Source: Cryptomeria japonica
Taxonomy: Eukaryota; Streptophyta; Pinopsida; Cupressales; Cupressaceae
Length of the DNA stretch: 64,000 nucleotides
Reading direction: 5' to 3'
Assembly: GCF_030272615.1 (NCBI RefSeq)
Contig: NC_081414.1
Coordinates: 233,852,733 to 233,916,732, forward strand
Below are positions 38,760-52,024 of this stretch, piece by piece (the first letter of the stretch is position 1; each line of letters opens with the position of its first letter). Both the position numbers and the translations under genes were made by a program. Under the pieces are notes generated by a model. It was not told the origin of the DNA and made no database searches. It saw only the letters and a list, made by a program, of their open reading frames with translations.

Positions 38760-40690
38760 TCTTTCTTCACAGGCAAAAAAATCAAGCTATGGAAACTTTA
38801 GTGCAAAAGCTTCACAAAAATTGCAAATCAAACCAAAACCATTTAACTCTTCTTTTTCATCTTAAAACATTGAACTTAATAGAGAACGTATTTAATGTAG
38901 CTGATTGTGTGAATTTCTAAGCATTGTGTCTGCAAATTCTTACTAAAAGTTTGCCTGTTGCAAACTTTTTGAGAGACATTTTTGAGTATTCTAAGCCTTG
39001 GTTCTTGTATTTTCACTGGTAATAAGTTGGAAACTTTATGGTAGACCTATAGACAATCGATCTAATTTTGACAAGTTATACACCAAGCAAACAGGCATCT
39101 AGAACTAGCATTGTTTGCAGGTCACCCCTCCCCTATGCCATGGGTATATGACTACCCAGAACTCCAGTTTAAGCATCAATCCTAGAAATGATTGGTATAT
39201 GACTACCTAGAACTCCAGTTTAAGCATTAAGTTACATCATTATTGACCTTACTTTGGGATGCTATGTATGAGATTGGAACCTTTTGTAAGGTGTGATCAA
39301 TGTGCTATCATAAATGCAAAGCCAAAACCATTTTGATGAGATCATGATCCCACTAATACTATTTTGCCTTGTTAATTTTGCACCCACAAAAATGATAGAA
39401 CCAGATATAATATGCCATCAATGCCCATATACCGACAATGCTCAAGATGAGCCACTTAGAGGTAGAGTTTAACCACTTTCCATATAGGTAGATTATCTCT
39501 AACCTCATTTTCCCTATAGGTAACTGATTAGGTTCATTTTAGAGTCTTATTTCCAAATATGTACCTCTATGTTAGCTTTTTGCTTTATTATTTGCCTGTT
39601 TATGCTTAATCTTGTCAATTTTGCATAATTTTACTTAGTTCTTGCATCTTCAATGAAAATATATCTAATCATATCCACTCACATCAAAATGGAACAATTA
39701 ATCATATTGCTGGCCTCTCCTAGAGGAATTAAATTGAACCAAATTGACTATTCCCCAATAAAATGTTTTGAAATGGTGAATGTATAAGTTTGTAGTTTAC
39801 TTTCCTAAACTAGGACCCCATTTTGTCAACATTTCACTATGAAAGCATAAATATTTTTTCTAGAAGAGAAAATCTTATAGATTATGCTTCAATGTATAGC
39901 TCATTTTCATAATCAACCATTCGACTTCACATGGATAAAAGAATTCACATATTCTAAATCATGATTTAATGATGTAAACAACTCATATGCAACTATATGG
40001 CATGCAAAGCATTTATTTTAACATACACTTATTCATCCACATTGCAGGGATAACATTACAAGGCTCACATATTGGTCTAAGAGGATGCCATGGTCTCACA
40101 AAGTAACCAAGAACCATATGAAATGATGGTCTTGAATCCACACACAACTAGGGAGGATCCATATGATTATGTATGACTTCCCCCTTGTTTGTTTAATGGG
40201 ATTAGCCTCCAAGACATAGCCGTCAATAATCACTAAGAATGTACAAGTGGATCGTAGCTACCCATACAACAAACACTTGCCCCTATCCTCAAATTTTCCC
40301 AATGTTTGATTCCTTATATACACTCATCCAAGGTTATCTACGTCGATCTTGGTGAGGAATCACATCACAACAAAGAAGGCAACATTTAAAAATAGCAAGA
40401 GTTTCACTAAACTACCAAAGACAATAAATATTTAAACAAAGAAAAAATAGTACCAATAATAAGTCAAATAAATGTGTTCAATTCCAATAGAAAATCAAAC
40501 ATAGCCACAATAACTACACAATAGAGAAAACTCACAATAGTGATTAAACTAATTTAAACAAGAGAAAATAAAATTTTTGGCCCATGCAAAGAAGATGAGA
40601 GATCATCAATAATTAAAGGAAACTTCACAATCCTTAAAAGTGCACATTACATAACTATACGACTAGAAATTGTGGCTAAATAGAGTGAAG
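38760..40690. other. Non-coding upstream region of the CACTA transposase gene
   Basis: No coding frame recognised. One short direct repeat (TGACTACC(C/T)AGAACTCCAG at about 39149 and 39201). The transposase promoter should lie just right of 38757, but I could not pick a TATA box with confidence. Confidence 0.4.
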
Positions 40691-40694
40691 ATTC

Positions 40695-40990
40695 ATCATG
40701 ACTCCAATAATAGTCCCTCATGTGTGCATTTGTGGCATGAACACAAACTCCCACATGGCATGGCCATGTACCTAATGGAGAAGACATGCCTAGGCTACAT
40801 GCCCAAAAAACATGACTATAACAATAGTCCCTCATGCATGCATTTGTGGCCTACACACTACAAATCCTAACATATCATGGCAATACACCTCATAGAGAAG
40901 ACACACCTAGGGCCACATTGCACATAGCAACGTGCCTCACAAAGAAGACATGCATAGGGCACATGCCACATAGCAATGTGTCTTATGGAA
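40695..40990. repeat. Tandem repeat, about 115-bp units
   Basis: CATGACT(C/A)...AATAGTCCCTCATG(T/C)(G/A)TGCATTTGTGGC and the following AGAAGACA(T/C)(G/A)CCTAGG recur at about 115-120-bp spacing; at least two full units plus a diverged partial unit to about 40990. Confidence 0.7.
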
Positions 40991-40999
40991 AAATGTGCA

Positions 41000-42090
41000 T
41001 GAATGTCACACACCAAAGCTATATATATACATCATGAGGCACATTCATATGTTATCAAACACAACCTATTGTATCTAACATGAGTTCCTCTCTACATGTG
41101 TGCAAATCTTCCAACACTAATTGCCACTAAGAAGGAATAATATAAAATGCATCTTCAAATATTTTTGTGTGTGTGGAATTGTGTCTTTGAACCCAAATCG
41201 CTACCATCAACAACATGTAACCATCACCTACACTATATCAAAACATAAGTATGGTGTGACATCATATCTATTTGCATAATGTCAAAACACATGCAAGCAT
41301 GAAAATCATCATAGCATGACAAAAATCAATCTCCACATGTTGGAACAAAGATATAAATAAGATAATAGGGTAAGAGGAAACTCGTACCAAGAACCACATA
41401 CCAACTATCGGCAATGCCATCAAGATAAATGTAGGATAGGATACCACTATGAGCCATCCAATGGTCCATTCTATGAGGAGAACTAGGGGATACTATCTTT
41501 GAAAGGTGTGGTCAATAGAGATAATCCATACTAATGCCACAATATGTCACCATAGCTTCTTGAATTTTCCATTCTTCTACTTAACACCACATTTATTGAG
41601 TTCCTCAATAGTGAGGTTGGTTCTCAATAGGATGCACAAACATGTAAACACACAAGCATGGTTTCATCATACTTGTACAACAATAAAAATTCATTTTTCT
41701 AGTTAATTACGTAGTGTAAAAATAACTCCATTACATAACATGGGGCAATAATCACCATAAGTTTTCAAATAAACTGCCCAAACATCAATTGGAGTTACCC
41801 TTTCTAAGGTACAAACATAATTTATTTATAACTTCAAAATTAAAAAAATCACAATACATCCAAATAAGTTCAATAGTGCATGGAAATAAACAACATGATC
41901 CATAATTAAACCCATAAATTACCCTAATTGGATATGCTAATAAAATGGTGTCTCAAATAATAGAGATTATGTCAGACCTATAATAGAGATCTGGACTTTG
42001 TTTCATCATACACAAGCATGGTTTCATCATACTTGTATCCAAATACACCATCCATAGATAGGTACTTAGTACCACAATCTCATGGGTACC
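41000..42090. other. Unassigned non-coding sequence of the CACTA
   Basis: A direct repeat (ACAAGCATGGTTTCATCATA at about 41650 and 42012) is the only structure seen. Confidence 0.4.
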
Positions 42091-42660
42091 CTTTTAGCTG
42101 AATTTACCCTATATTTAGGTGAATCTACCCTTGTATCATTCCTTGATCTAGTATGTCATTCCACCAATCAATAATTTTTCCATATTCTTGGGAGAATACA
42201 CTATCCCTTAGGTGAATATGCCATATCCTTAAATTAATCTTCCTTGTCATCATCCTAAGTCCTCTTTTTGTTAAGTCTTATCCCTTCATCTTTAGGAAAA
42301 TCCACCTATCCTTATGTGAATCTACTTTCTCTTAGGTGAATCTATTTCACATAAATCATTTATCTTATCCATCTTTCTTACACAAATGGTGAATTTTTCC
42401 TATCCTTAGATGACTACACTCCCATTTAGGTGAATCTATCTAGTTTTAGTCTCCTTCCATTATTTTGTCCAAACTTGTATCCTCTAGTTTACATGAATCT
42501 ACTTGTTCTTAGGAAAATCAACCCTATCATTCTAAGGAAAATTCACCTTGTCATCATCCTTAATCATCTACCTTTCAAGTGTATAGTCCATCCATCCTTG
42601 GGAGAATCTAACATATTATTGGGAAAATCCACTCCCTCTTAGGTGAATCCACCTTTTCCA
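42090..42660. repeat. Degenerate minisatellite of CTTAGGTGAATCTACC-type units
   Basis: Variants of TTAGGTGAATC(T/C)A and TTAGGAAAATC(C/A)ACC recur about 15 times at irregular 18-45-bp spacing. Confidence 0.65.
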
Positions 42661-44190
42661 CCTTCTCATTAATCTATTATTTGTTCTAAGAAGGACACAA
42701 AAGTGGATAGAAAACAATAGAGGAGATAGTACTCAAACAAGTACTAAGGAATTGCATTAGTGACATGTCACAAATGTGAGTTATACATGTTCCAAATTGA
42801 TTGATTCTCATGAAGGAACTAAGTTATCTACAATAAATAGCCACCCAAGAAACCCATTTGCTTTAGGCAAACTATCTTCTTAGTAGTAGCTTAATTCTTG
42901 AGACACTTGATTTAGATATGATCTTGTAAATTGTGTTAAAAAGAGTAATTAGTCACCAACCAACCACACTCTTCATTTGCATATTTAAGAATTAGTTTGG
43001 TCAAACCTTGATTGTAACAAGCATAACCAAATCCTCCATGATAAAGTTAGCAACAAATATATTATTGCATAACCAAATCTTTGTGGTGGGTGTGTTCAAC
43101 AAATATACTATTGTGTGAATTGCTTTTGTCCAAAATGTAGGAACTTGATCTACATATCCATGAAGGCATGATTAGGTCTCTATACAACAATGTTTTGTTG
43201 ATGCATATATGTAGTGGTTAGTTGTTTTCTTTTAGTTGTGGATAAACCATTTTGAGTGAATTTCTCATTTACTTGAGCATTTTGCATTTAGAGAACAAAT
43301 GGATGACCATTCAACAAGGGGTTTAAACTCTTTGAACTTCACAAATGCTTGAGCTTTTCTTGTCAAGCAATGTACCCACATCTTAAAGACATCAAATTAT
43401 GAAAGATGATAGTCCCAAATCTGTAAATGATTGTCACAACATAGTGAATAAGGGAAATCCATAGATACATTAATGAGTAGCCCTAGATCAATACAAAGAG
43501 AGCACATGCATGCTAAGGGAGCATTGAACAAGCCTTTTTCAGGATAATATAATGGTAGTAAAAGAAATCAATAAAGAGCATAAGTTCATCAAGAACAATT
43601 CTTAGCCACAAAGATCTAAGGTAATCATAGAGGAGTTGATAATAAGTGAGTTCAAGAAGACACACTCAAGCCATCATCACATTCCATAAAAAGAAAATCA
43701 TTATTCCATATAATTGGAAGGAAATGATATATTGTAAAGATTACTATGGAGGTCTAAAATAGTAAAAGAGATGAGACTAATCTTTTATTTCTACTTACAA
43801 CAATGAATTGGTTGAGATATACTCATAGACAAAGTGAATGACATGTATGAGAACAACCTCAATAAAGGTAAAAAGGACAATAAATAGTAGTGATAGATGA
43901 CAATGCATTGAATGTGCCAAGAAAAAGACAATGGAAGCCATGGAGAAATCACTATCAAAACAAAGCCATTAAATAAAACTATGTTGGTGCAGCTTGAGAA
44001 GCACAGTAGAACAATGAAAAAAGAACACTACTTGGTCCTTGAAAAGCATGTAGTTGCAATGATTGAAAACCACAATGACAACATAGAGGGCATGAATGTT
44101 TGGAGTATTTCCATTCTTAAGAATCTCATGATAGTCCATTATTAGGACAGGTGAAGTGCACTATGAAAGTGTCTTAAAAAGCTAATATAG
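42660..44190. other. Unassigned sequence of the CACTA
   Basis: One 77-codon open stretch at 43912-44145 has no recognisable domain. Nothing else seen. Confidence 0.35.
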
Positions 44191-44224
44191 CCATAAGTGA
44201 TAGTGCCAATGCTTTGAGTTCAAA

Positions 44225-44500
44225 TCCTCATGAAATACAGTCATGTTTATCTCAATGCAACGTTTGCCAGCATCCTCCCTGCGTGTGCCAAAATAGGAGC
44301 TTTGGAACAAGGTATGGACATCCATCAAAGCATAATCAAAGGGGGTTTTTTTGTCAAAAATTAGTTGCAAATGCTCCAATAACAAAAATAGCAAAATGGG
44401 GTAGCATACACACGGCATGTGAACTATATGACGAAATACCTCAAAGAGATGTCATTTTATGGAATTTTAAGATCGTAGGATATGCACAAAATGGATTAAT
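44225..44500 (+). pseudogene. Captured pentatricopeptide-repeat (PPR) gene fragment
   Basis: In one frame, 44258-44360 reads TFASILPACAKIGALEQGMD, continuing IHQSIIKGGF. After a frameshift, 44398-44495 reads GSIHTACELYDEIPQRDVIL followed by WNFKIVGYAQNG. These are consecutive L/S- and P-type motifs of the plant PLS-class PPR proteins, which act in organelle RNA processing. Only about two repeats survive, with a TAG near 44368 and a frameshift. It lies 0.3 kb inside the CACTA right end on the strand opposite the transposon genes, which fits host-gene capture. Confidence 0.7.
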
Positions 44501-44504
44501 TCAC

Positions 44505-44595
44505 AAAAAAAAACCAGTTGCCCTTGATTGCGAAAAAAAATTAGTTGCCCTTCATTGAAAAACAAAGAGTTCCTTTGATTGCAAAAAAAACCTTA
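44505..44595. repeat. Three degenerate 30-bp tandem units
   Basis: (C/T)AGTTGCCCTT(G/C)ATTG followed by a poly-A run, repeated three times (third unit GAGTTCCTTTGATTGC). Confidence 0.65.
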
Positions 44596-44714
44596 CCTTG
44601 CTTGTGCAGAGATCGCTCTGGCGGGGGGGGGCAGGGAGGCAAGACGGTCGTCGCTTGCTTCGGTTTGCTTTCAAAATGAAAATGCGTTGTGTTTTTTTTT
44701 TTTAATAAAATGCT

Positions 44715-44833
44715 CGAGGTCGTCGGAATTCCGATGAACACGGGCATTTTTTTTTTTTTTAAATCAAATTTTCACACAGTGCTCCTTGTCCGTCAGAAAC
44801 CTCCGTCGAAATTTGACCCCAAATGTATTAGTG
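44715..44833 (-). repeat. CACTA right terminal and subterminal repeats
   Basis: Palindrome GTCGGAATTCCGAT at 44722-44735, partial copies at about 44789 (GTCCGTCAG) and 44802 (CTCCGTCGAA), and the terminal repeat ending TAGTG at 44833. It mirrors 22791-22910. Confidence 0.8.
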
Positions 44834-45431
44834 AATCAATATATAAATATACATGAAAATAAGATTGCTTACATATATACATTCTTATATATAATATATA
44901 TAGACCAAAGAGATACTATTATATACATTAATTTATACAAACTATATCATTTATATATTAATTTTAAATATAAATGATATTATTTAATTTCAAGAGTTGA
45001 TGGATGCTCCTGCCTCAAAAAAGTAGAATTTTGACTTTCATGAAAAAATAGGAATTCTTTATATTGGAAACATTCACCTTCTATCCATTTTGAAGAAAGT
45101 GGTGGCATAGAAAGCTTGAATATCCCTACTAGCAACATGGAGGCAAAAAAACATACTAATCTTCATAAGGTAGTCAATCTCAAATATTTTAAGAATTGCC
45201 CTTAATTTTGATAAAAATGAGCTTGGAAGACCAATAAGCAATGAATATATGAGAGCCTTATAATGGGAAGTCAATTATCTATAAAACAAAATCGAATAAG
45301 ATATAAGGGAGGAAAGAATTCCCTTAGAGAGAAATGAATATTGTCATCTAGAATGTTTGGGGCTTAAATACCTCTAATGAGTAGCATACAACCAACCATC
45401 AAATTGAACTCTTATTGTTCTATATTGTATT
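44834..45431. other. Unassigned AT-rich spacer
   Basis: TA-rich sequence between the CACTA and Copia-A; nothing coding. Confidence 0.45.
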
Positions 45432-46676
45432 TGTTAGTAGCAATCGAGAAGGAAGACTGAGAATGGGGGGGTGAATCAGTCTTCACCGGATCAAAACAAA
45501 TTAAACTAATAAACTGCAGCAATGAATCAAATAAGAAAATTAACAACACAACACACAACACCAAGATTTTGACATGGAAAACCCAATTTAGGGAAAAACC
45601 ATGGTGGCAACCTACCCACAATAAGATGATACTCTGCAATAGTATGAGAAAATATTACAATGGAGAATGCACATGCATTCAGGCACACTGCCTAGAGCTC
45701 ACTGCTCAAAAGATATATGCTCGAAAGGCTACAACCCTCAAAGAAGTCTCATTGACTTACAAAATGATTCAGACTACAATCCGGAAGAAATGAACTACAA
45801 TGATAGCATCTACAAATGCCTAATGACAGTTTCAGTTAAGTACAATTGTTTGCTCTGCAACACCAATTTCACCTCAACACTACACTGAATGATAGGTCTC
45901 TTGTTCACACAATCACCTCTCTCTCATAATGCAAACACAATACCAGCACACAAATTACATAAGCATCTCACCTATAAATACAAATAATCAACCTTGATAA
46001 CAAGGTCGGCTAAACCCAAACACTCCTCATAATTACAAAAATTACATTACACGATGCAAAGATCGATCATCGGACTAATATAATGATTTACATTGCATAG
46101 AATAGACGTCATTCAAATTCCTAAATGATCACATCCATCGGAAATCAAGCCAAGATCAACTTCAACACGCTACACTACCAAAAATATTGCATAATATGAA
46201 AATCATCACCGGTTCATAGAAATCACTAAAAAACTCACACACCGATCAATGTGGATCATCAAAACAAATAGGACATGACTAGGAAGCACTATAAACACAT
46301 TAGAACCATCTCGAACAAATGCACCAACATCACTTTTCAAATCTTCATCGATCAACATCTCAAAGCTCAAGAACACAACCAATCAGCAATTGTCACAAAG
46401 AACGATAACTTGTGGAGCACCAAATTATGAACCATCAAAAATAAAAAAACACAAGATCATCCCAAACAATATCCCAAAATCTCAGCAGAAGATATGATCA
46501 CACCGGAATATACCAGAGGAAATACCGGATTCCACAAAACAGTGATCAACAAAACCAAACTTCAAAACCGGATCAGAAACTCTTTCCAAACTCACCGGAA
46601 TAAATCATAGGAATATGTTGGCATCAATAACAACAACATATCCTAGAAACAACAATGACAACAACCAAATCTAACA
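45432..46676 (-). repeat. 3' LTR of Copia-A
   Basis: Minus-strand start TGTTAGATTTGG at 46676, directly after a polypurine tract (minus strand AAAGGGGGAGAT, 46677-46690); end CTACTAACA at 45432. The outer flank is GTATT, and its partner lies beyond the window. The end region (C-run plus TAACA) resembles the Copia-B LTR end. Confidence 0.75.
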
Positions 46677-46987
46677 ATCTCCCCCTTTGACATTGATGGC
46701 AACATATGAATGTGAAAAACAGTCAATGCAAAGAAAGAAGATATCACCAGCAAACTCCCCCTAAGATCAATATAGATAAAGAATTTTTTCACATGATCTC
46801 TCTCCCCATTTGAAAACAATGCCAAAGATCTCCAGAATAGAAAATCAATCAGAAACATGAATCTCTCTCTCCCTTTGATACACAACCAAATCAACAGACT
46901 ACTCTAGCAAAGGAGTAGCATCAACTCATCAATCCAGATAAAAGAATAAGGCTCTAAATTCCACCAGATTGATGCAACTCGATGCAT

Positions 46988-49900
46988 CTAATTCTTATTA
47001 GGAGGGGTGGATACCCCTAACTTGTCTCTCAAATAAACAAATATATCTATAGGCAAAGGTTTAGTGAAAATATCAGCAATTTGTTCCTTTGTAGATACAT
47101 ACTCCAACTTCACCTTCCCTTCACTGACTTTCTCTCTCAAGTAGTTATATTTGATTGATACATGTTGTCTTTGAATGTTGCACCAGACTTTGATATGCTA
47201 ATAGCACTAGAATTATCACCATATATAATAGTAGGATCAACATGAATAACTCTGATATCTTTCAACATTTGCTTCATCCAAACTATCTAAGTGCAATTAC
47301 TAGCAGCAGCAATGTACTCAGCTTTTTCAGTAGATAAAGATACTGAGACTTGTTTCTTGCTAGCCCATGAAACCAACCACTTACCTAAAAAGAATGCTCC
47401 ACCGATAGTACTCTTCCGATCATCAACATCACCAGCCCAATCTACATCAGTGTAAGCACATAACATGAAATCATCATTCTTTGGATACCATAAACCATAA
47501 TCCACAGTTCCCTTTTAGATATCTTAATATCCTCTTAACATCATTGACATGACTCTCCTTCGGATCAACTTGATATCTAGCAGCCATACACAAAATATGC
47601 ATAATGTCAAGCCTAGTCTAAGTAAGATATAGCAGTCCACCAACCATAGATCTATACAAACTCCAATTAGCTTTAGGAGATTCATCATTTTTGGATAGTT
47701 TACAACTAATCACCATAGGAGTGCCAACCGGTTTGGAATCATCTAGTCCAAACTTCTTTAATAGTTCCTTCACATACTTAGTTTGAGATATAAAGATACA
47801 TTTTCTTGTTTGTGCAATCTGCAAACCTAAGAAAAACTTCATCTCACCAATGATAGACATCTCAAATTCTTTCTACATATCACCAGCAAACTTCATACTC
47901 ATATCATCATCACCACCAAAAATAATGTCATCAACAAACACTTTAACAATTAAAATGTTATCATTTTTAATTTTAAAGTATAGATTATTGTCAGTAGCAC
48001 CTTTGGTAAATCCCAATTTCAACAAATATTTGTCTAATCTAGCATACCAGGCTCTAGGAGCTTGTTTTAGTCCATAAAGTGCTTTCTTAAACTTACATAC
48101 CATGTCTCTATCATCTGACAATGAAAATCCATCAAGTTGCTCAATGTAAACTTCTTCCTCTAGATCACCATTCAAAAATATAGATTTGACATCCATCTGA
48201 TATACCTTGAAATCTTTATAAGCAACATAAGCATGTAATAGTCTGACAGCTTCAATTCTGGAAACCGGAGCAAAAGTTTCTTCATAATCAATCCCTTCTT
48301 GTTGTGAATACCCTTTGCAGACCAGTCTAGCTTTATTTCTAACTACTTCATCAACTTCATTCAATTTGTTTCTAAAAACCCACTTAGTGCCTGTTGACTC
48401 TTAATTTTACTTTAAACATGAACAGCCTTATGGGAAATTCAGTGATGGGGGACCTATTACATGAAACTCACTGAATGACCTCTGGGTTTGAGAAGCCAAC
48501 TCTTCACACAATTGAAGAGATATGCCAGAGAATTCTAGAAAATCATTAACAACATATAAAACCTAGAAACATGTGGTTTTAAAGCTCATTCAACAATCTA
48601 CATGCTCAGAACCATTTGAGAGAATAATTCAACAAAAACTCATTCAACATAAAATGATATTAACCATTCATCCAACTAATAACAAGTCTCAGAACGCAGT
48701 TTAATCTGCGGAGTCTTACAACAAATATCGTAGAAGCTATTGAACTTGAAAACAGCACAGAAGTCATTATATTAAGCTTCAAATAAAACACTCACAAAGG
48801 CCATATGCACAATCTGACATATCTATCATTCACCAAATTAAATCAACATAAAGGCTTCTTTAGTGAGCCAAAGCCTAAAATCTCTCCGAAAGTCTGAACC
48901 CTTCTAAGCAAGGAAAAGAAAACATAAATAGAGCCCTTGGATCCTAACTAACAGCTCCCAGCATCAGCAACATCCTAGCAACCGCTTCTAACAAGAAAAC
49001 CTGGTGTGGCACACTGCGAGATACTACCCAGCAAAACAACCTTCAAATTTGTTATTTCCATCATGTCATGGTGATCCCTGCACTTTCCCAAAAATAAAAT
49101 CGTGATGCAAACTGCATCCTAGTTCAAGAACTACCATGGAAGACACGCGGTAGCTCGGGGGACATCTGAAGTCAAGTGCAAAAAGAGAAACGGATCGGGC
49201 AACTTAGGGACACCAATTGTCTTTACCTTCACATGATGGATGCTGGGGCCGAGAAGCATACAATGCTATAAAAAACCGAGCCGCACGGAAGCTCCACGTT
49301 CTCTCAATTTGGAATGAGAAAAGTGAGCGCCTAGAGACAACACCGAGACACCACCTGGCACGAACGCTAGCGAATGGGAAAATGACCGAAAATCAAAAAG
49401 AATCATTGCCACTTGATCAAAATGCCGCCTACAAGAAATCCTGAAATAATGTTAACAGTACCAATAACATTTTTATCCTTAGGTCTAGGAAAAAGTTCCC
49501 CAAGTGTTGTTCTTTTCAATGTGATCCAACTCCTCTTCCATGGCTCTTATCCAGTTTTCATCTTTACAGGCTTCAGCAGCATCTTTAGGTTCAACTTTAG
49601 AAATCAGACATACTTCTTCTATAGCTAACCTTCTTCTAGTCATAACACCTTTATTCTTGTCACCAATAATTTGATTCTCATAATGATTCAATCTAACATA
49701 CCTCAGAGTCTTTTGATTGTTCTGATCCTCAGATTCTTGCACATCATCACTAGTAGCAGCAACATCTGGATTAATAGTTTCTACCGAATCATTCTGCTTA
49801 GGCTCTTTAGGTTGAATAGGAGTTAAAACAACATGTTGACCATCATCATAAGCTATGATCTCCTTCCCAAGGTTCTCATCCACCTTCACATTTCCACTCT

Positions 49901-52019
49901 CAACTATCTTTCTCAGTCTCTTTTTATAGCATGATAGGCTTTACTCTTTGTGGAATAACCCAAAAAGATACCTTCATCACTTCTAGCATCAAACTTTTTG
50001 AGATCCTCATCTCTCTTAATATAACATTTGCTACCAAAAACTTTGACATATTTCACAGTAGGAATATGACCAAACCAAATTTCATAAGGGGTCTTACCGA
50101 TATCACCTTTGATATGAACTCTATTGAATGTATAAACTGCAGTGCTAATAGCTTCTCCCCAGTAGACCTTCGAAACATTTCCTTCAATCAACGTGGTTCT
50201 TGCAGTATCCAAAACAGTACGATTCTTCCTTTCAACAATCCCATTCTGTTGTGGAGTTCTAGGAGCAGATAGTTGTCTTTTGATTCCATGCATCTCATCG
50301 AATGAATTAAATTCATTAGAATAGAACTCTCTACATCTATCAGATCTTGGACACTTCAGCTTCAGTCTGGACTCAGTTTCAACTTTAGCTTTGAATATCT
50401 TAAATTTCTCAAATGCTTCTGATTTTTCCTTCAAATAGACAACCCACATCATTCTGGAATAATCATCAATTAGTAGATAAAGTATCTATCACCCTGCACA
50501 CTTATAACATTTGTAGGTCCATATAAGTCAGTATGCACAAGATCCATCAATCCATCAGATGTATAAGGTTTTCTCTTGAAATAAATCCTTGTTTTCTTAC
50601 CCAACTAACACTCCTTACATATTGGATTAACTAGTTTAACAATTTTAAGCAAATCTCTAACAACTTGTGTGGAACTGATCTTAATCAATGAATTAAAGTT
50701 TATATGAGACATCCTTCTATGCCACAACCAACTCTCATATATCTTAGCAATCAAACAACTTTTCTCACCAACATTCAAATGAAAAATTTTACCTTCAGTC
50801 TTAATCGCAGATGCAATCTCTATACCGGAGGCATTCAAGATCTTACATTTACCATCCTTGAATTATAGATCATAACCCTTATCAACCATTTGTCCAACAC
50901 TCAAAATATTATGCTTCAAACCTTGACAATACAAGACATCATCATTATTATACTTACCATCAAAAGGATTAGAACCTCTCCCATGGATTACACAAGCTTT
51001 TTCATCTCCAAATCTAACTAGTCCACCATCATACATTTCCATGCTTACAAATTTTCTTTTGTCACCAGTCATATGATATGAACAACCGTTGTCAATCACC
51101 CATACACCCTTTTCTTCTACCTTAGTGGACAAAGCTTTCTCCTGAACAAAATGGCTTGTGGAATCACCAAGTACATGACTATCTTCTTTTATTGTAATAA
51201 ATACAACTTCATCTCCTTCTGATTCATCATCTATAACACCTTCATCTATATCATAATAACAGTTCTTATGGTTCCTAAACTTTCAGTTAGACTTGTAAAT
51301 ATTATCATACTTTTCATGCTTCTCATATCTATCATTCCTATCATACTTATCAAATTTATCATGTCTGTCATACTTATCCATTCTCTCCCAAGATCTAGAA
51401 GCAAAATGTCCTATCTGATTACAACAAAAACATTTCAAGGGCAAATTTCCATCATACTTACTGGCACCTTTAGGAAATCTCTGAGAAATCAGTGGTTCAA
51501 GCTCATCAAGCTCTTTTTCTTTCTTTTCTATCTCTCTTCTTTCTCTTTCATATCTGGATATCCTACACTCATCAGGATCATACTTATTCTTAGCGGATAC
51601 CAATGCTGATGCTCTAAATGCAGTCTCAAACCTTCCATGTGATTCTCCAAATTATCTTACCTCAAATATAGCAAGTATTCCAACCAACACATCTCTTGTC
51701 ACTATAGTCACACTCTGGATCTCATCAATAGCAGAATCCTTATGTTTATAAGCAGGAGGAAAATATCTCACCACCTTAGCAACAATATCATCTTCCTCAA
51801 TATTTTCACCAGCATTCATGATACCAAGGACAAGTTCATTCACTTTAGCCATGTATGAATGTATGTTCTCATCATCTTCCATCTTCAATGTCTCATACTT
51901 TCCTTTCAAGCTCTGCAACTTTCACTTGGCTATCACCTTCATATAGGATCTCAAGCTTCTCCCAGATCGGTCTGAAGTCCCATAACATTTGTCATTTCAG
52001 AACCAGTCTGGGCACTAAG
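46988..52019 (-). pseudogene. Copia-A gag (rest) and pol pseudogene
   Basis: Reading right to left: gag C-part (52019-51283) with a knuckle whose final Cys is Ser (CFCCNQIGHFASRS); protease with DSG changed to DNG (WVIDNGCSYHMTGD, about 51100); integrase zinc region (WLWHRRMSHINF, about 50720) and core (SDRCREF; PQQNGIVERKN, about 50350-50220), then FLGYS (about 49945); reverse transcriptase split by the solo LTR into 49889-49463 and 48386-47618 ([29 protein letters not shown]); RNase H with AYTDVDWAGDVDDRKSTIGG (about 47450) and a C-terminus ending LGVSTPPNKN and a stop at 46988. At least four frame changes and several stops. Non-functional. Confidence 0.85.
48392..49457 (+). mobile_element. 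Solo LTR in the Copia-A reverse transcriptase
   Basis: Starts TGTTGACTCTTAATTTTAC and ends ATAATGTTAACA; flanks GTGCC (48387-48391) and GTACC (49458-49462), a 5-bp TSD with one transition. It interrupts the reverse transcriptase between VIGT and KWVFRNKL of the host copy, proving insertion. A TATAAAA near 49267 suggests plus orientation. No internal coding. Confidence 0.8.
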
Positions 52020-52024
52020 AAATG

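Larger units (their letters stand above)
22791..44833 (-). mobile_element. 22-kb CACTA (En/Spm) DNA transposon
   Basis: The left end is CACTAGTACATTTAGGTCAA (22791-22810); the right end, read on the minus strand, is CACTAATACATTTGGGGTCA (44833-44814): a near-identical terminal inverted repeat with the CACTA signature. Both ends carry subterminal TCCGAC motifs and a GTCGGAATTCCGA palindrome. Inside, both CACTA genes lie on the minus strand in the usual order, transposase (TNP2) then TnpA-like. The 3-bp flanks (AGC left, AAT right) do not match, so a TSD is not demonstrated. The element contains a solo LTR (36505-37986), probably an older LTR element near the left end, and a PPR fragment near the right end. 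Confidence 0.85.

Noticed and set aside
43912-44145. A 77-residue open frame in the CACTA
   Set aside because: No recognisable domain, no splice or codon evidence; kept only as unassigned sequence.
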